This document shows positions 26,517 through 35,347 of a DNA stretch of 64,000 bases, piece after piece. Each line of letters opens with the position of its first letter. Within the stretch, counting starts at the first letter, position 1. Source of the stretch: Desulfosporosinus sp. Sb-LF (lineage in GTDB: Bacteria; Bacillota; Desulfitobacteriia; Desulfitobacteriales; Desulfitobacteriaceae). Where the stretch lies: positions 496,001 through 560,000 of the forward strand of contig NZ_SPQR01000001.1 of the NCBI RefSeq assembly GCF_004766055.1, written 5' to 3'. Below the pieces are notes generated by a model, which worked only from the letters and a program-made list of their open reading frames with translations, did not search any database and was not told where the DNA came from. A program made the position numbers and the translations under genes.

Positions 26517-29067
26517 TCTTGAAATTAATGGTACAGTGTATACTGTACAAGAAGATATGAACCTTATGGATTATTTGCGTGATCAACTCCATATGACTTC
26601 GCTCAAAAACGGGTGTGGCGAAGGGGTCTGTGGCGCATGCTCGTTGTTGGTTGACGGTAAAAAGTTGCGGGCATGTACCTTGACCTTGGCGAAAGTTTCT
26701 GGAAAAAAGGTTTTAACAGTGGAGGGGCTATCTGAACGAGAGAAAGAAGCTTATGCTTGGGCGTTCGCCGAGGCGGGAGCAGTCCAGTGTGGTTTTTGCA
26801 TACCAGGAATGGTTATTAGTGCTAAGGCTGTCATCGATAAGTCTCCAAATCCTACGGCTCAAGAAATCAAAGAGGGGATTCGGGGAAATATTTGTCGTTG
26901 CACGGGGTATGTGAAGATTGAACAAGGGATTATGCTAGCTGCTAAAGTATTACGAGGAGAGATCCAACCTAAGTCAACTTTACAGCACGGGGCTGGGATA
27001 GGGTCAAGCATACAACGTGTAGATGCTCGTGAAAAAGTTCTTGGAACGGGACAATATGTCGATGATATGTACCTTGATCAGATGCTTCACGCTGCAGTGC
27101 TCAGGTCTAGGTATGCACGTGCAATTGTCAAGAGCATTGATGTTTCGGCAGCAAGAGCTTATCCTGGTGTAGAAGCAGTCATGACTGCGGAAGATATTCC
27201 AGGTGAACGTGATCATGGCCATATTTTTCATGATTGGCCTACGTTGGTCTCCGTTGGGACTGAAACGCGTTATGTTGGAGATGCGATTGTCCTCGTGGCA
27301 GCCCAGACGAAAAAACAAGCTCGTGAAGCATTAGCTTTAATTGAGGTTGAGTATGAAGAACTTGAACCGATACTTAGCCCTACACAGGCGCTTGCTAATC
27401 AAGCTCCTAGCATTCATCCAAAGGGAAATCTGCTAAGCACCACGAAGATTAATCGAGGGAATGCCCAGGAAGAGCTGGCAAAATCCGCCCATGTTGTGTC
27501 TCATCGTTATTCTACCCCTCCGACAGAACATGCGTTTATGGAGCCAGAAAGCGCCTTGGCTATCCCTGGAGAAGATGGGGGAGTCATTGTCTATGTTGGA
27601 GATCAAAGTGTTTATGATGACCAACATGGAATCATGGGTATTCTTGGCCTTCCGGCGGAAAAGGTTCGCGTGATCAGCAAGTTGGTCGGAGGCGGTTTCG
27701 GTGGCAAAGAGGATCTAACCGTCCAGCATCATGCGGCTTTACTGGCCATGAAAACTCAAAAGCCTGTGAAACTCACCTTGTCCCGTAAGGAAAGTATTTT
27801 GGTACATCCCAAGCGGCACGCTATGGAATTGGATATAACAACAGGGTGTGATGCGGAAGGTAAATTGACCGTTATGGTGGCTCATATCGTGGCGGATACA
27901 GGAGCCTATGCATCACTAGGGACCGCTGTTTTGCAACGCGCATGTACCCATGTCAGCGGGCCTTATCAGATACCCAATGTAGATATTACGGGTCTATGTG
28001 TTTATACAAATAATCCTCCGGGAGGGGCGTTCAGGGGTTTTGGAGTGACTCAGGCTGCTTTTGCCTCGGAAACCAACATGGATCTCTTAGCAGAAAAGGT
28101 GGGGATTTCTCCGTGGGAAATCCGTTATCTTAATGCTCTAGAACCAGGCATGGTGAATTCCACGGGTCAGATAACAGATGAGGGGACGGCGATTAAGGAA
28201 ACGTTAATTGCGGTTCGTGAAGTATATGAGTCTCATCCGTTTGCAGCGGGTATTGCTTGTGCTATGAAAAATACAGGCATTGGGGTCGGTCTTGCAGATA
28301 CTGGTCGGGTAAAACTGAAAATCCTTAATGGAAAAGCAGTGGTCTTTACAAGTGCTGCTTGCATAGGACAAGGATTTGCTACTATCGCGACTCAGATTGT
28401 TAATGAAGCTACCGGCTTACCATTAGAAAGTATTGAAGTTAACGCACCCGATACGTTTTTAACACCTGATTCTGGTACGACAACTGCTTCGCGTCAAACC
28501 CTATTTTCCGGTGAAGCTGTGCGCCAGGCAGCTCTTAAACTTCAGCAAGCGTTGCATGAATCCTCCTTAGAGCGGTTGGAAGGTCGCGAATTCAAGGGAG
28601 AGTATATCGGAAGTACTGACCCGATGAATTCTGACAAGTTAAACCCAATTAGCCATGTTGCCTATAGCTATGCAACAAATGTTGTATTGTTAAATGAACA
28701 AGGGAAATTGGAAAAGGTTGTGGCAGCACACGATGTGGGTCGGGCCATCAATCCGAAGGCAGTGGAAGGGCAGATTGAAGGCGGGATAGCCATGGGATTA
28801 GGTTATGCTTTGCGTGAAGATTTTCCCCTTGAAAAGGGTAGGCCAACCATTAAATTCGGGACGTTGGGTCTCTTCCGTTCCACGGAAATGCCTGAAATAG
28901 AGTCTATAATCATTGAGAAGAATTCCTCCCCGCTAGCTTATGGCGCCAAAGGGGTGGGCGAGATTGCTTCTATTCCGATCACGCCAGCGGTTAATTCCGC
29001 TTATTACAAGTATGATGGCAAGCTTAGGTGTGTCCTCCCTCTACGTGAAACACCTTATAAGAAATAA
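26509..29067 (+). CDS. Selenium-dependent xanthine dehydrogenase (fused 2Fe-2S and molybdopterin domains)
   Basis: This 852-aa protein starts at ATG 26509, with AGGAGAAAGGG about 8 nt upstream. Residues 1-155 carry two [2Fe-2S] motifs: GCGEGVCGACS plus a later Cys, and CGFCIPGM with CRCTGY. After a linker the molybdopterin part shows the a/b hammerhead domain, then GGGFGGKEDL near 390 and GGAFRGFG near 500. The late Glu of the active site is in AKGVGEIASIP. There is no FAD domain. This layout matches XdhD and the clostridial selenium-dependent xanthine dehydrogenases, in which selenium is a labile cofactor rather than selenocysteine. Substrates are probably xanthine or hypoxanthine. Confidence 0.92.
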   Translation: MFNLEINGTVYTVQEDMNLMDYLRDQLHMTSLKNGCGEGVCGACSLLVDGKKLRACTLTLAKVSGKKVLTVEGLSEREKEAYAWAFAEAGAVQCGFCIPGMVISAKAVIDKSPNPTAQEIKEGIRGNICRCTGYVKIEQGIMLAAKVLRGEIQPKSTLQHGAGIGSSIQRVDAREKVLGTGQYVDDMYLDQMLHAAVLRSRYARAIVKSIDVSAARAYPGVEAVMTAEDIPGERDHGHIFHDWPTLVSVGTETRYVGDAIVLVAAQTKKQAREALALIEVEYEELEPILSPTQALANQAPSIHPKGNLLSTTKINRGNAQEELAKSAHVVSHRYSTPPTEHAFMEPESALAIPGEDGGVIVYVGDQSVYDDQHGIMGILGLPAEKVRVISKLVGGGFGGKEDLTVQHHAALLAMKTQKPVKLTLSRKESILVHPKRHAMELDITTGCDAEGKLTVMVAHIVADTGAYASLGTAVLQRACTHVSGPYQIPNVDITGLCVYTNNPPGGAFRGFGVTQAAFASETNMDLLAEKVGISPWEIRYLNALEPGMVNSTGQITDEGTAIKETLIAVREVYESHPFAAGIACAMKNTGIGVGLADTGRVKLKILNGKAVVFTSAACIGQGFATIATQIVNEATGLPLESIEVNAPDTFLTPDSGTTTASRQTLFSGEAVRQAALKLQQALHESSLERLEGREFKGEYIGSTDPMNSDKLNPISHVAYSYATNVVLLNEQGKLEKVVAAHDVGRAINPKAVEGQIEGGIAMGLGYALREDFPLEKGRPTIKFGTLGLFRSTEMPEIESIIIEKNSSPLAYGAKGVGEIASIPITPAVNSAYYKYDGKLRCVLPLRETPYKK

Positions 29068-29077
29068 CGGCGTCTGT

Positions 29078-29103
29078 GGGGCGATAAATATATGAATCGC
29101 CCC
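29078..29103 (+). terminator. Small hairpin between the xanthine dehydrogenase gene and yqeC
   Basis: GGGGCGAT and ATCGCCCC pair around a 10-base A+T-rich loop and an A run follows. It may lower expression of the cofactor genes relative to the enzyme rather than end transcription. Confidence 0.45.
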
Positions 29104-29128
29104 TGCAAAAAAACTACAGGAGAAAAAC

Positions 29129-29941
29129 ATGGTTAGTTCATTAACAGGGCCAACTTCGGATTGGGCAAGCGGCGGTCTTTGGGATATGACAGAAAGGGTC
29201 CAGGTCATTACGTTCATTGGGGCCGGAGGAAAGACGACTTGTCTTCGATCTATAACTCAAGAAATTGAATCCGCAGGGCAGCTGGTCATTGCAACGACCA
29301 CGACGAAAGTTTTTCCGGAGAAACATTTTAAAGCTTGGAGAAATCTTTTACCGCCGCTACAAGACCAAGAGAATGCATGCTTTTGGTATGCTAAAGTAGA
29401 GGATGAAAGCGGTAAATGGGTCGGTCCATCCATAAAAATGGTTAATGATGCCCTTGCTAGAGATCTCCTTTCTATACCTAAACGTTTTTGGGTAATCGAA
29501 GGTGATGGGGCCCGTGAGCGCAAGTTGAAATGCTGGGGTCCCCATGAACCTCAAATCCCTATGTTCACGAAATGTGCAGTTTTGGTTGTTGATCGTGGCT
29601 TATGGGGAGAGATCCTTCAGGAGACTCAAGTTCATAGGCCGGAGCGTTGTCAAGGTTTACTTGGGCAAGTTTGGAATGCGGAGAACGCTTGGAGTTACTT
29701 TTTGAAATCTCCTGTTTTCGCTCCCAGATATGGGCATTTGTCTTGGGTTATTCTTCTGAACAGTCCTGATGAATGCGCAGAAAACAAAGAATCAATGAGC
29801 CCGAAGGATCTACAAGAGCTTTGCCATAGGTGGGTGGGAATTCGGCAGGATTTGGACGAACAAAACCATAGACCTAAGCATTTGAGATTAGCCGCGGGGG
29901 ATGCCAAGGGGGAAAAACTACAGTGGTTCGATTTGTGGTGA
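29129..29941 (+). CDS. yqeC: Selenium-dependent hydroxylase accessory protein YqeC
   Basis: This 270-aa protein has a P-loop FIGAGGKTTCL near residue 30, ATTTTKVF near 55 and the family stretch EGDGARERKLK followed by HEPQIP near 127-145. YqeC occurs with selenium-dependent molybdenum hydroxylases and is thought to help prepare their cofactor; the biochemistry is not settled. AGGAGA precedes ATG 29129. It overlaps the mocA-like gene by 19 nt, so the two are translationally coupled. Confidence 0.9.
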   Translation: MVSSLTGPTSDWASGGLWDMTERVQVITFIGAGGKTTCLRSITQEIESAGQLVIATTTTKVFPEKHFKAWRNLLPPLQDQENACFWYAKVEDESGKWVGPSIKMVNDALARDLLSIPKRFWVIEGDGARERKLKCWGPHEPQIPMFTKCAVLVVDRGLWGEILQETQVHRPERCQGLLGQVWNAENAWSYFLKSPVFAPRYGHLSWVILLNSPDECAENKESMSPKDLQELCHRWVGIRQDLDEQNHRPKHLRLAAGDAKGEKLQWFDLW

Positions 29942-30591
29942 TGGCGGCTGGCCTCGCTACCCGGATGGGAAAAGATAAACTTGCACTTCCTTGGAGAGAA
30001 ACGACTGTGCTCGGTTATGTGCTTCAAACGGTGCTTGAGGCTTTCGAGGCACTTAAGCCCCAAGATAAATCCTTTGGAGATTTATCCTCTTACTCGAGAT
30101 TAACAGATATTCGAGTTGTAGCTAGATACCCGATAGAGACCTATTTGTCAGTGAAGGACATTAACAGGTTCCGCGCTTGTGGTGGGTTTTGGCTTAAAGT
30201 ACCGAGTCCTAAACCCCTTGCAAAAACGATTTGCTTGGGTTTACAAGACTTGAACAACGAAGTTCAAGTGATTGGTTTCCTACCCGGCGATCAAGTAGGG
30301 ATTACGGCACAAGGATTAGAAGCCTGTTTGCGACAGGTGATACATAATGTCCCAGATTTTCTAGTGCCGATTGCTGGTGATAAGACGGGGTCGCCTGTAT
30401 TTTTCCATCGGAGATATGTTCAGGAGCTTTTGTCCCTCCGAGAGGAACAAGGGGGAAGAGAAGTCCTAAATCGTTACCCTGAACGATGGAGGATGTTCCC
30501 TGTTATAGAAAGTTCATTTCAAGATGTTGATACGCCAGAAGAATACCAGGCGTTATTGAAAACTCTTAACGGATCTGACGGTTATTGCTAG
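29923..30591 (+). CDS. mocA: MocA/YgfJ-type molybdenum cofactor nucleotidyltransferase
   Basis: This 222-aa protein starts at GTG 29923, inside the end of yqeC. The nucleotidyltransferase signature is MAAGLATRMGKDKL (the L-x-G-G/A-x-S-x-R-M-G-x-x-K pattern). A mid-protein GFLPGDQVGIT and late DVDTPEEY are also typical. MocA adds CMP to Mo-molybdopterin to make the dinucleotide cofactor of xanthine dehydrogenase-family enzymes. The insert around residues 45-65 (PQDKSFGDLSSY) is longer than in E. coli MocA. Context with yqeC and yqeB supports the call. Confidence 0.88.
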   Translation: MVRFVVMAAGLATRMGKDKLALPWRETTVLGYVLQTVLEAFEALKPQDKSFGDLSSYSRLTDIRVVARYPIETYLSVKDINRFRACGGFWLKVPSPKPLAKTICLGLQDLNNEVQVIGFLPGDQVGITAQGLEACLRQVIHNVPDFLVPIAGDKTGSPVFFHRRYVQELLSLREEQGGREVLNRYPERWRMFPVIESSFQDVDTPEEYQALLKTLNGSDGYC

Positions 30592-30616
30592 TTAACTTGG
30601 TAAGGAGAAACTACGG

Positions 30617-31465
30617 ATGGTAAACAAACTTCTCATGAATGGACCAGTGATTCTCGTGCGCGGGGCTGGGGAACAAGCCTCAGGAGTAGGTTGGGTTTTG
30701 GCAAAGGCAGGGTTTCGAGTGGTGATGACAGAAGTAGCTAAGCCGCTCATGGTTCGTTGGCCGGTTTGTTTTGGAACGGCTGTTCCAGAAAAAAGATGGC
30801 AAGTGGAGGGGGTTTCGGCTTGCTATGTCGAGAATTCCATTGTGGATTGCGAAACTGCTTGGAAAGCAGGGGAAATTCCAATTTTGGTTGACCCTCATCT
30901 TGAAGCCCTCTCTAAACTCAATCCTGTTGTCTTAGTTGATGCTATCATGGCCAAACGAAACTTAGGGACAAAGAGAGACATGGCTCCACAGACCATTGGT
31001 TTGGGGCCTGGTTTTACAGCGGGAGTTGATGTCGATCTCGTCGTTGAAACTAACCGTGGGCATTATTTGGGCAAACTCATTTATGCTGGGGCGGCACAAC
31101 CTAATACTGGCACGCCTGGGGTAATAGCGGGGTTTTCTCGGGAGCGGGTTGTCTATTCGCCCAAGGCTGGAATCTTCAAAGCTAAGCGGGACATTGGAGA
31201 ACAGGTTTCAGCAGGAGATAGTTTGGGTGAAATTGATGACGGGGTAAGATCTGAAAAAGTTCTTTCTACCATTGATGGTACATTAAGAGGGTTATTAAGA
31301 ACCAATACTTGTATCCCTGCAAATGTTAAAATAGGAGATATCGATCCCCGAGGGCATCAGGAATATTGTTGGACTGTTTCAGAGAAAGCTCGTGCTATAG
31401 GGTCGTCGGTTTTGCTGGGAATTATGGAAAGCGGAATTCTGAGCCCGCCGATTCTCAGAGTATAG
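30617..31465 (+). CDS. yqeB: Selenium-dependent molybdenum hydroxylase system protein YqeB
   Basis: This 282-aa protein starts at ATG 30617 after AAGGAGA. A nucleotide-binding-like start (VILVRGAGEQASGVGW) and the segment IGLGPGFTAGVDVDLVVETNRGH identify the EF2563/YqeB family, written here in parts around GLGPGF. The C-terminal half has a lipoyl-like KAGIFKAKRDIGEQVSAGD turn. The family is a marker of selenium-dependent molybdenum hydroxylases, with proposed roles in inserting labile selenium or sulfur. It is the last gene of the yqeC-mocA-yqeB set. Confidence 0.9.
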   Translation: MVNKLLMNGPVILVRGAGEQASGVGWVLAKAGFRVVMTEVAKPLMVRWPVCFGTAVPEKRWQVEGVSACYVENSIVDCETAWKAGEIPILVDPHLEALSKLNPVVLVDAIMAKRNLGTKRDMAPQTIGLGPGFTAGVDVDLVVETNRGHYLGKLIYAGAAQPNTGTPGVIAGFSRERVVYSPKAGIFKAKRDIGEQVSAGDSLGEIDDGVRSEKVLSTIDGTLRGLLRTNTCIPANVKIGDIDPRGHQEYCWTVSEKARAIGSSVLLGIMESGILSPPILRV

Positions 31466-31771
31466 AAGATACTCAAGTGATCGAGTTGAACTAAAAGCCT
31501 TTATTTTTGAATAAAATACCAAGTAGTGATAAAAATTCTATAAATGTAAATTAATTTATTATCGAACTTAGTAGGAAAATGCAGATTAATGACGAATAAG
31601 TATAGTGTTAAGAAAAAAGTGAATAGTCTAAAGTATACTCATATATCCTTGATAATTGGATCAAGGGTTTCTACGAGGCAACCGTAATTGCTTCTCTATG
31701 AGCCAGGAATGGTTTATGGGGTATTGTGATTGCGGTTGCTTTTTGTGTGTTTACTATGAGGGGGTGGGAGA
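31466..31771 (+). promoter_or_regulatory. Leader of the NdhFSLM-like operon
   Basis: This 306-bp gap contains A+T-rich sequence with probable promoter elements in its first half (no clear match chosen) and a purine riboswitch with terminator in its second half, listed next. The first gene's ribosome site (GGGGGTGGGAG) follows the terminator. Confidence 0.7.
31636..31744 (+). ncRNA. Purine riboswitch (variant aptamer) with an ON-type terminator platform
   Basis: The aptamer folds as P1 CTCATA/TATGAG (31638-31643 with 31697-31702), P2 CCTTGAT/ATCAAGG, P3 GAGGCA/TGCTTC, with loop bases GG (31658-31659) and CC (31682-31683) able to make the L2-L3 kissing pairs. Core bases fit the purine class: GTTTCTAC in J2/3 (U47 and U51) and C at position 74, which favours guanine-like ligands. 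J1/2 is one base short and position 73 is U instead of A. A terminator stem (31678-31691 with 31726-31739, 14 continuous pairs including three G-U, then TTTTT) uses the P3 bases, so a ligand-bound aptamer should prevent termination. Confidence 0.88.
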
Positions 31772-32614
31772 ATGAAGTATTATCAACCGCGGAGTGTAAG
31801 TGATGCTCTTGAAATAGCACAGACATCTGAGGGGACTTTTTTGGCAGGAGGAACTGATCTCGTACTCCACATGCAAACTGGTAAAGCTCAGCCGTTAGGT
31901 CTTATCGATCTAGGGAAGATATCAGAACTCAGTGAAATCAAGGAAACTGATGGGTATTTGGATATTGGTAGCATGGCAACCTTCGCTGACATGGGACGGA
32001 GTGAACTCGTTTTGAGGAATGCTTCTGCCCTATGGCTGGCTTGTCAAACTATGGGTTCTCCGCAAATTCGGAACCAGGCGACATTGGGTGGAAACTTAGG
32101 TAATTGCTCGCCCGCTGCGGACGGATTACCACCGTTACTTGCGTTGGGAGCGGAAGTTCATCTCATTTCAAAGAAGGGTGATGAGGTCGTTTCGCTAGAG
32201 ACCCTATTGAGTCGCTCGCCCCTTCTTGCACAGGAGACCCTCATTCGAGGATTTCGTATCCCCCTAAAAGGCTTAAAAAGTGGGTTTGCCAAACTGGGAC
32301 GACGTCAGGCTTTAGCCATTGCTCGACTGAGTGTAGCCGTAGCCGTTGAAATGGATGGGTCGAAGGCAGGGAATGTTCGTGTTGCCTTAGGCGCGGTGGG
32401 CAGACGTGCTTTCTTGAGTGAATCATTTTCTCAGAAATTAAGCGACGGGGAATTAAATGGGGTCTGGATCGAACGAGGGGTTGAAGAAGTTCAAAGGGTT
32501 GTCCGGGAGGCCCTTGGGGCACGTGCGTCAGCACAATATAAACGAGTAGCAGTGTCTGGAGTCTTTCGTGAGGCTGTGTCGACGCTTATTTCGGAGGGAG
32601 GGAAAAAGGCATGA
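31772..32614 (+). CDS. FAD subunit of a four-subunit molybdenum hydroxylase (NdhF/XdhB-like)
   Basis: This 280-aa protein has the FAD-binding motif FLAGGTDLVLHM near residue 26 and LGGNLGNCSPAAD near residue 108, both typical of the CO dehydrogenase/xanthine dehydrogenase medium subunit. It has a normal length and a strong GGGAG site at ATG 31772. It passes electrons from the Fe-S subunit to NAD(P) or another acceptor. It overlaps the next gene by 4 nt (ATGA) and is the first gene behind the riboswitch. Confidence 0.92.
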   Translation: MKYYQPRSVSDALEIAQTSEGTFLAGGTDLVLHMQTGKAQPLGLIDLGKISELSEIKETDGYLDIGSMATFADMGRSELVLRNASALWLACQTMGSPQIRNQATLGGNLGNCSPAADGLPPLLALGAEVHLISKKGDEVVSLETLLSRSPLLAQETLIRGFRIPLKGLKSGFAKLGRRQALAIARLSVAVAVEMDGSKAGNVRVALGAVGRRAFLSESFSQKLSDGELNGVWIERGVEEVQRVVREALGARASAQYKRVAVSGVFREAVSTLISEGGKKA

Positions 32615-33078
32615 TAGACATTCAACTTGTTGTTAATCAGAAGACCTATAACTTGAACATTGACCCGAGTGAACGTTTATTGGATGTCTTACGCACTCGC
32701 TTAGGGCTTATGGGAACTAAAGAAGGATGTGGAGAAGGAGAATGTGGTGCCTGTACCGTGATCATTGACGGGAAAACCGTGAACTCCTGTCTTATTCTCG
32801 CAGCTCAGGCCGACGGGTGTGAAATCACCACAATCGAAGGGGTAGGAGATCGGCGCTCACCACATCCAGTGCAAAAGGCCTTTGTTGAAGTTGGGGCTGT
32901 GCAATGTGGTTTTTGTACTCCTGGCATGGTGCTTTCTGCGAAAAACTTACTTGACAAGAACTCACATCCTAGCCATGCCGAAATAGCTGTTGCCATGTCT
33001 GGAAACCTTTGCCGTTGTACTGGATATGATAAAATCCTGCGTGCCGTTAAATTGGCAGCTGAGGAGGGGGTAAGATGA
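32611..33078 (+). CDS. [2Fe-2S] subunit of the molybdenum hydroxylase (NdhS/XdhC-like)
   Basis: This 155-aa protein has both cluster motifs: GCGEGECGACTV with a later NSC for the plant-type cluster, and CGFCTPGM with CRCTGY for the second. Its length is normal for the family. It overlaps both neighbours by 4 nt, a tightly coupled FAD-FeS-Mo order. It relays electrons from the molybdenum subunits to the FAD subunit. Confidence 0.94.
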   Translation: MIDIQLVVNQKTYNLNIDPSERLLDVLRTRLGLMGTKEGCGEGECGACTVIIDGKTVNSCLILAAQADGCEITTIEGVGDRRSPHPVQKAFVEVGAVQCGFCTPGMVLSAKNLLDKNSHPSHAEIAVAMSGNLCRCTGYDKILRAVKLAAEEGVR

Positions 33079-34340
33079 ACACAACCGTAGTGGGTTCCAG
33101 GGTTGTCCGAGAAGATGCGTGGGGGAAAGTTTTCGGGCAGACCAAGTTCCCGGCTGATGTGAATTTGCCGGAACAACTTTATGGGGTGGTTGTGCGTAGC
33201 CCTCATCCTCATGCCCGAGTTCGAGGAATTAATATCGAAAAGGCGATGGGCTTAGGCGGTGTGGTGGCAGTATTGTCGGCAAAAGATGTCCCACATAATT
33301 CGCACGGCGTGCTTTTTCGTGATCAGCCTGTCTTAGCAGATTATGTGCGCATGGTCGGAGACCCAGTAGCCGTGGTTGGGGCTGAAACCTTGGAAATTGC
33401 CAGAGCTGCGGCGAAACTTGTCGAAGTGGATTATGAGGTGTTGCCCGCGGTGTTTAATCCAGAGGAGGCCATGATGCCTGACGTACTCCCTCTTCATCCA
33501 GATCTTCGCCCAACGAATGTCCTCTTTCATATGCCGATTCGTCGTGGAACGATGGAAGAGGGCTGGGCCCTAGCTGATGTGGTGATAGAAAAAGACTACA
33601 ATACGCAACACGTTGACCATGCCTTTTTGCAACCAGAGGCAGTGCTAGCCTATGTAGATGAACGCGGACATATGGTGGTGCAAACTGCAACCCAATATGC
33701 TCACTATGATCGTGGGGAAATCGCCCACGCTTTAGGTCTACGCTTTAGCCAGGTCCAAGTTAAAACTTTGGCTGTAGGAGGGGCTTTCGGAGGGCGTGAA
33801 GACATCTCTCTCCAGATCATAGCAGCTTTAATGGCTCAGACGACGCTCAGACCGGTAAAAATGGAAAACACCAGGGAAGAGTCATTTTATTCTCATTCCA
33901 AGCGTCATCCCATGCGGATGCATTATAAAACAGGTGCGACGAAAGAGGGTAAACTAGTGGCGATGGAAGCCAAAATTATCGGGGATGCAGGCGCTTATGC
34001 TTCGTGGAGTATTAATGTTTTGCGTAAATCGGCGGTTCATGGTACCGGACCGTATGTAATCCCGAATGTTTCCATTGATAGCTATGCAGTGTTTACCAAC
34101 AACCCCTTTACAGGAGCAATGCGGGGGTTTGGAGCGGCTCAAACCGTACTTGCGTACGAGAGCCAAATGGATCTTTTGGCAAAGGAACTAGGGATTTCTC
34201 CTCTTGAAATTCGATTGCGCAATCTTTTTAGGGTGGGAAGTACGACGGCCACTGGACAGGTGCTCACTGGTAGTGTCCCTCTTGACCAGTGTCTAGCAAA
34301 AATCGCACCTTATCTCCAGAGAGGGGAGGGTACTGTATGA
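33075..34340 (+). CDS. Molybdopterin subunit, N-terminal half (NdhL-like)
   Basis: This 421-aa protein carries the a/b hammerhead domain (about 15-125) and the first molybdopterin-binding domain, with GGAFGGREDI near residue 236 and GAMRGFGAAQ near 350. In XdhA and CoxL these are the front half of one 750-800-aa chain. Here the chain stops cleanly and the next gene begins with an ATGA overlap and its own ribosome site. The Eubacterium barkeri nicotinate dehydrogenase has the same split (NdhL and NdhM). The substrate is probably a purine, given the riboswitch and neighbours. Confidence 0.88.
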   Translation: MNTTVVGSRVVREDAWGKVFGQTKFPADVNLPEQLYGVVVRSPHPHARVRGINIEKAMGLGGVVAVLSAKDVPHNSHGVLFRDQPVLADYVRMVGDPVAVVGAETLEIARAAAKLVEVDYEVLPAVFNPEEAMMPDVLPLHPDLRPTNVLFHMPIRRGTMEEGWALADVVIEKDYNTQHVDHAFLQPEAVLAYVDERGHMVVQTATQYAHYDRGEIAHALGLRFSQVQVKTLAVGGAFGGREDISLQIIAALMAQTTLRPVKMENTREESFYSHSKRHPMRMHYKTGATKEGKLVAMEAKIIGDAGAYASWSINVLRKSAVHGTGPYVIPNVSIDSYAVFTNNPFTGAMRGFGAAQTVLAYESQMDLLAKELGISPLEIRLRNLFRVGSTTATGQVLTGSVPLDQCLAKIAPYLQRGEGTV

Positions 34341-35347
34341 AAAAACGGGGAATCGGTTTAGGCTGTGCATGGTACGGAACGGGTTATGGAAACGGCTTTC
34401 CGGATGTTTCTAGTGCCTTTGTGGAAATTCATGACGACGGCTCGGCGACGGTACTGACCGGGGCTGTTGATGTGGGTCAAGGAAGTAACTCGATCTATGC
34501 TCAAATCGTTGCAGAAGAACTTGGTCTTCAAGCTCAGGATATCTGTGTCTATTCAGCCGACACAGATGCGACGCCGGATTCGGGGACGACGGCAGCAACT
34601 CGGCAAACCTATAACACAGGGAATGCAGTACTGAAAGCAGTTCGTCAGGCGAAAGTTCGTTTATTGGATTATGCAGCACACAAATTTTCTTGTCCGACTT
34701 CGGAAGGAATCGAATTAAAAGAGGGCTTTATCGGGGTTAAGGGTGATCCTACCCGCCGGATGTTCTTGGCTGACATGGTCTTTCAGGCTCGTATAAATGG
34801 TGAACGGTTTATCAGTGCAGAGAGTTCGACTGCGCGTTCGACCCCGGTTGATCCAGAAACCGGGCAGGGGGCTCCCTACTGGCCTTATTCTTTCGGATGT
34901 CAGTCGGCCGAAGTTGAGGTCGATACCGAAACAGGAATTGTCCGTGTTCTAAAAGTCGTTGCAGTTCATGATGTTGGAAAAGCCTTAAATCCTACACAAG
35001 TAGAAGGGCAAATTGCAGGTGGGGTAGTCCAAGGAATTGGGTTCGCTTTGCTTGAGGAACTGGAATTACAAGAGGGAAGAATTAAAAATCCTGCCTTTTC
35101 CAGTTATTTGATTCCCACGGCCTTAGATGTGCCTAATATAGAAGCCTTCTTCGTAGAAGAGGCAGAGTGTACGGGCCCTTTTGGAGCAAAGGGGCTTGGC
35201 GAGCCTGCTATGCTACCAACGGTCGCAGCCGTAATCAATGCGATCGATGACGCTGTGGGAGTAAGGATCACGTCTTTACCAGCGACTCCGGAAAAAATTC
35301 TACAAGCGCTAGCAGAGATGAAACAAGGGAGGGATACAGAAAACTAA
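34337..35347 (+). CDS. Molybdopterin subunit, C-terminal half (NdhM-like)
   Basis: This 336-aa protein starts at ATG 34337, overlapping the previous stop, with GAGGGGAGGG upstream. It contains the second molybdopterin-binding domain: GAVDVGQGSNSI, DSGTTAATRQTY, VHDVGKALNP and the active-site Glu region GAKGLGEPAML. Together with the preceding gene it makes one complete XdhA-like molybdenum subunit. It matches NdhM of nicotinate dehydrogenase in position and size. As in that enzyme, labile selenium is likely, given the YqeB and YqeC genes just upstream. Confidence 0.88.
   Translation: MKKRGIGLGCAWYGTGYGNGFPDVSSAFVEIHDDGSATVLTGAVDVGQGSNSIYAQIVAEELGLQAQDICVYSADTDATPDSGTTAATRQTYNTGNAVLKAVRQAKVRLLDYAAHKFSCPTSEGIELKEGFIGVKGDPTRRMFLADMVFQARINGERFISAESSTARSTPVDPETGQGAPYWPYSFGCQSAEVEVDTETGIVRVLKVVAVHDVGKALNPTQVEGQIAGGVVQGIGFALLEELELQEGRIKNPAFSSYLIPTALDVPNIEAFFVEEAECTGPFGAKGLGEPAMLPTVAAVINAIDDAVGVRITSLPATPEKILQALAEMKQGRDTEN

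Noticed and set aside
34330-34345. The split molybdenum subunit as a sequencing frameshift
   Set aside because: The ATGA overlap, good ribosome site and match to the NdhL/NdhM division make two genes more likely.
26509-35347. Selenocysteine codons in the selenium-dependent hydroxylases
   Set aside because: No in-frame TGA was needed for full-length products. These enzymes use labile selenium, not selenocysteine.
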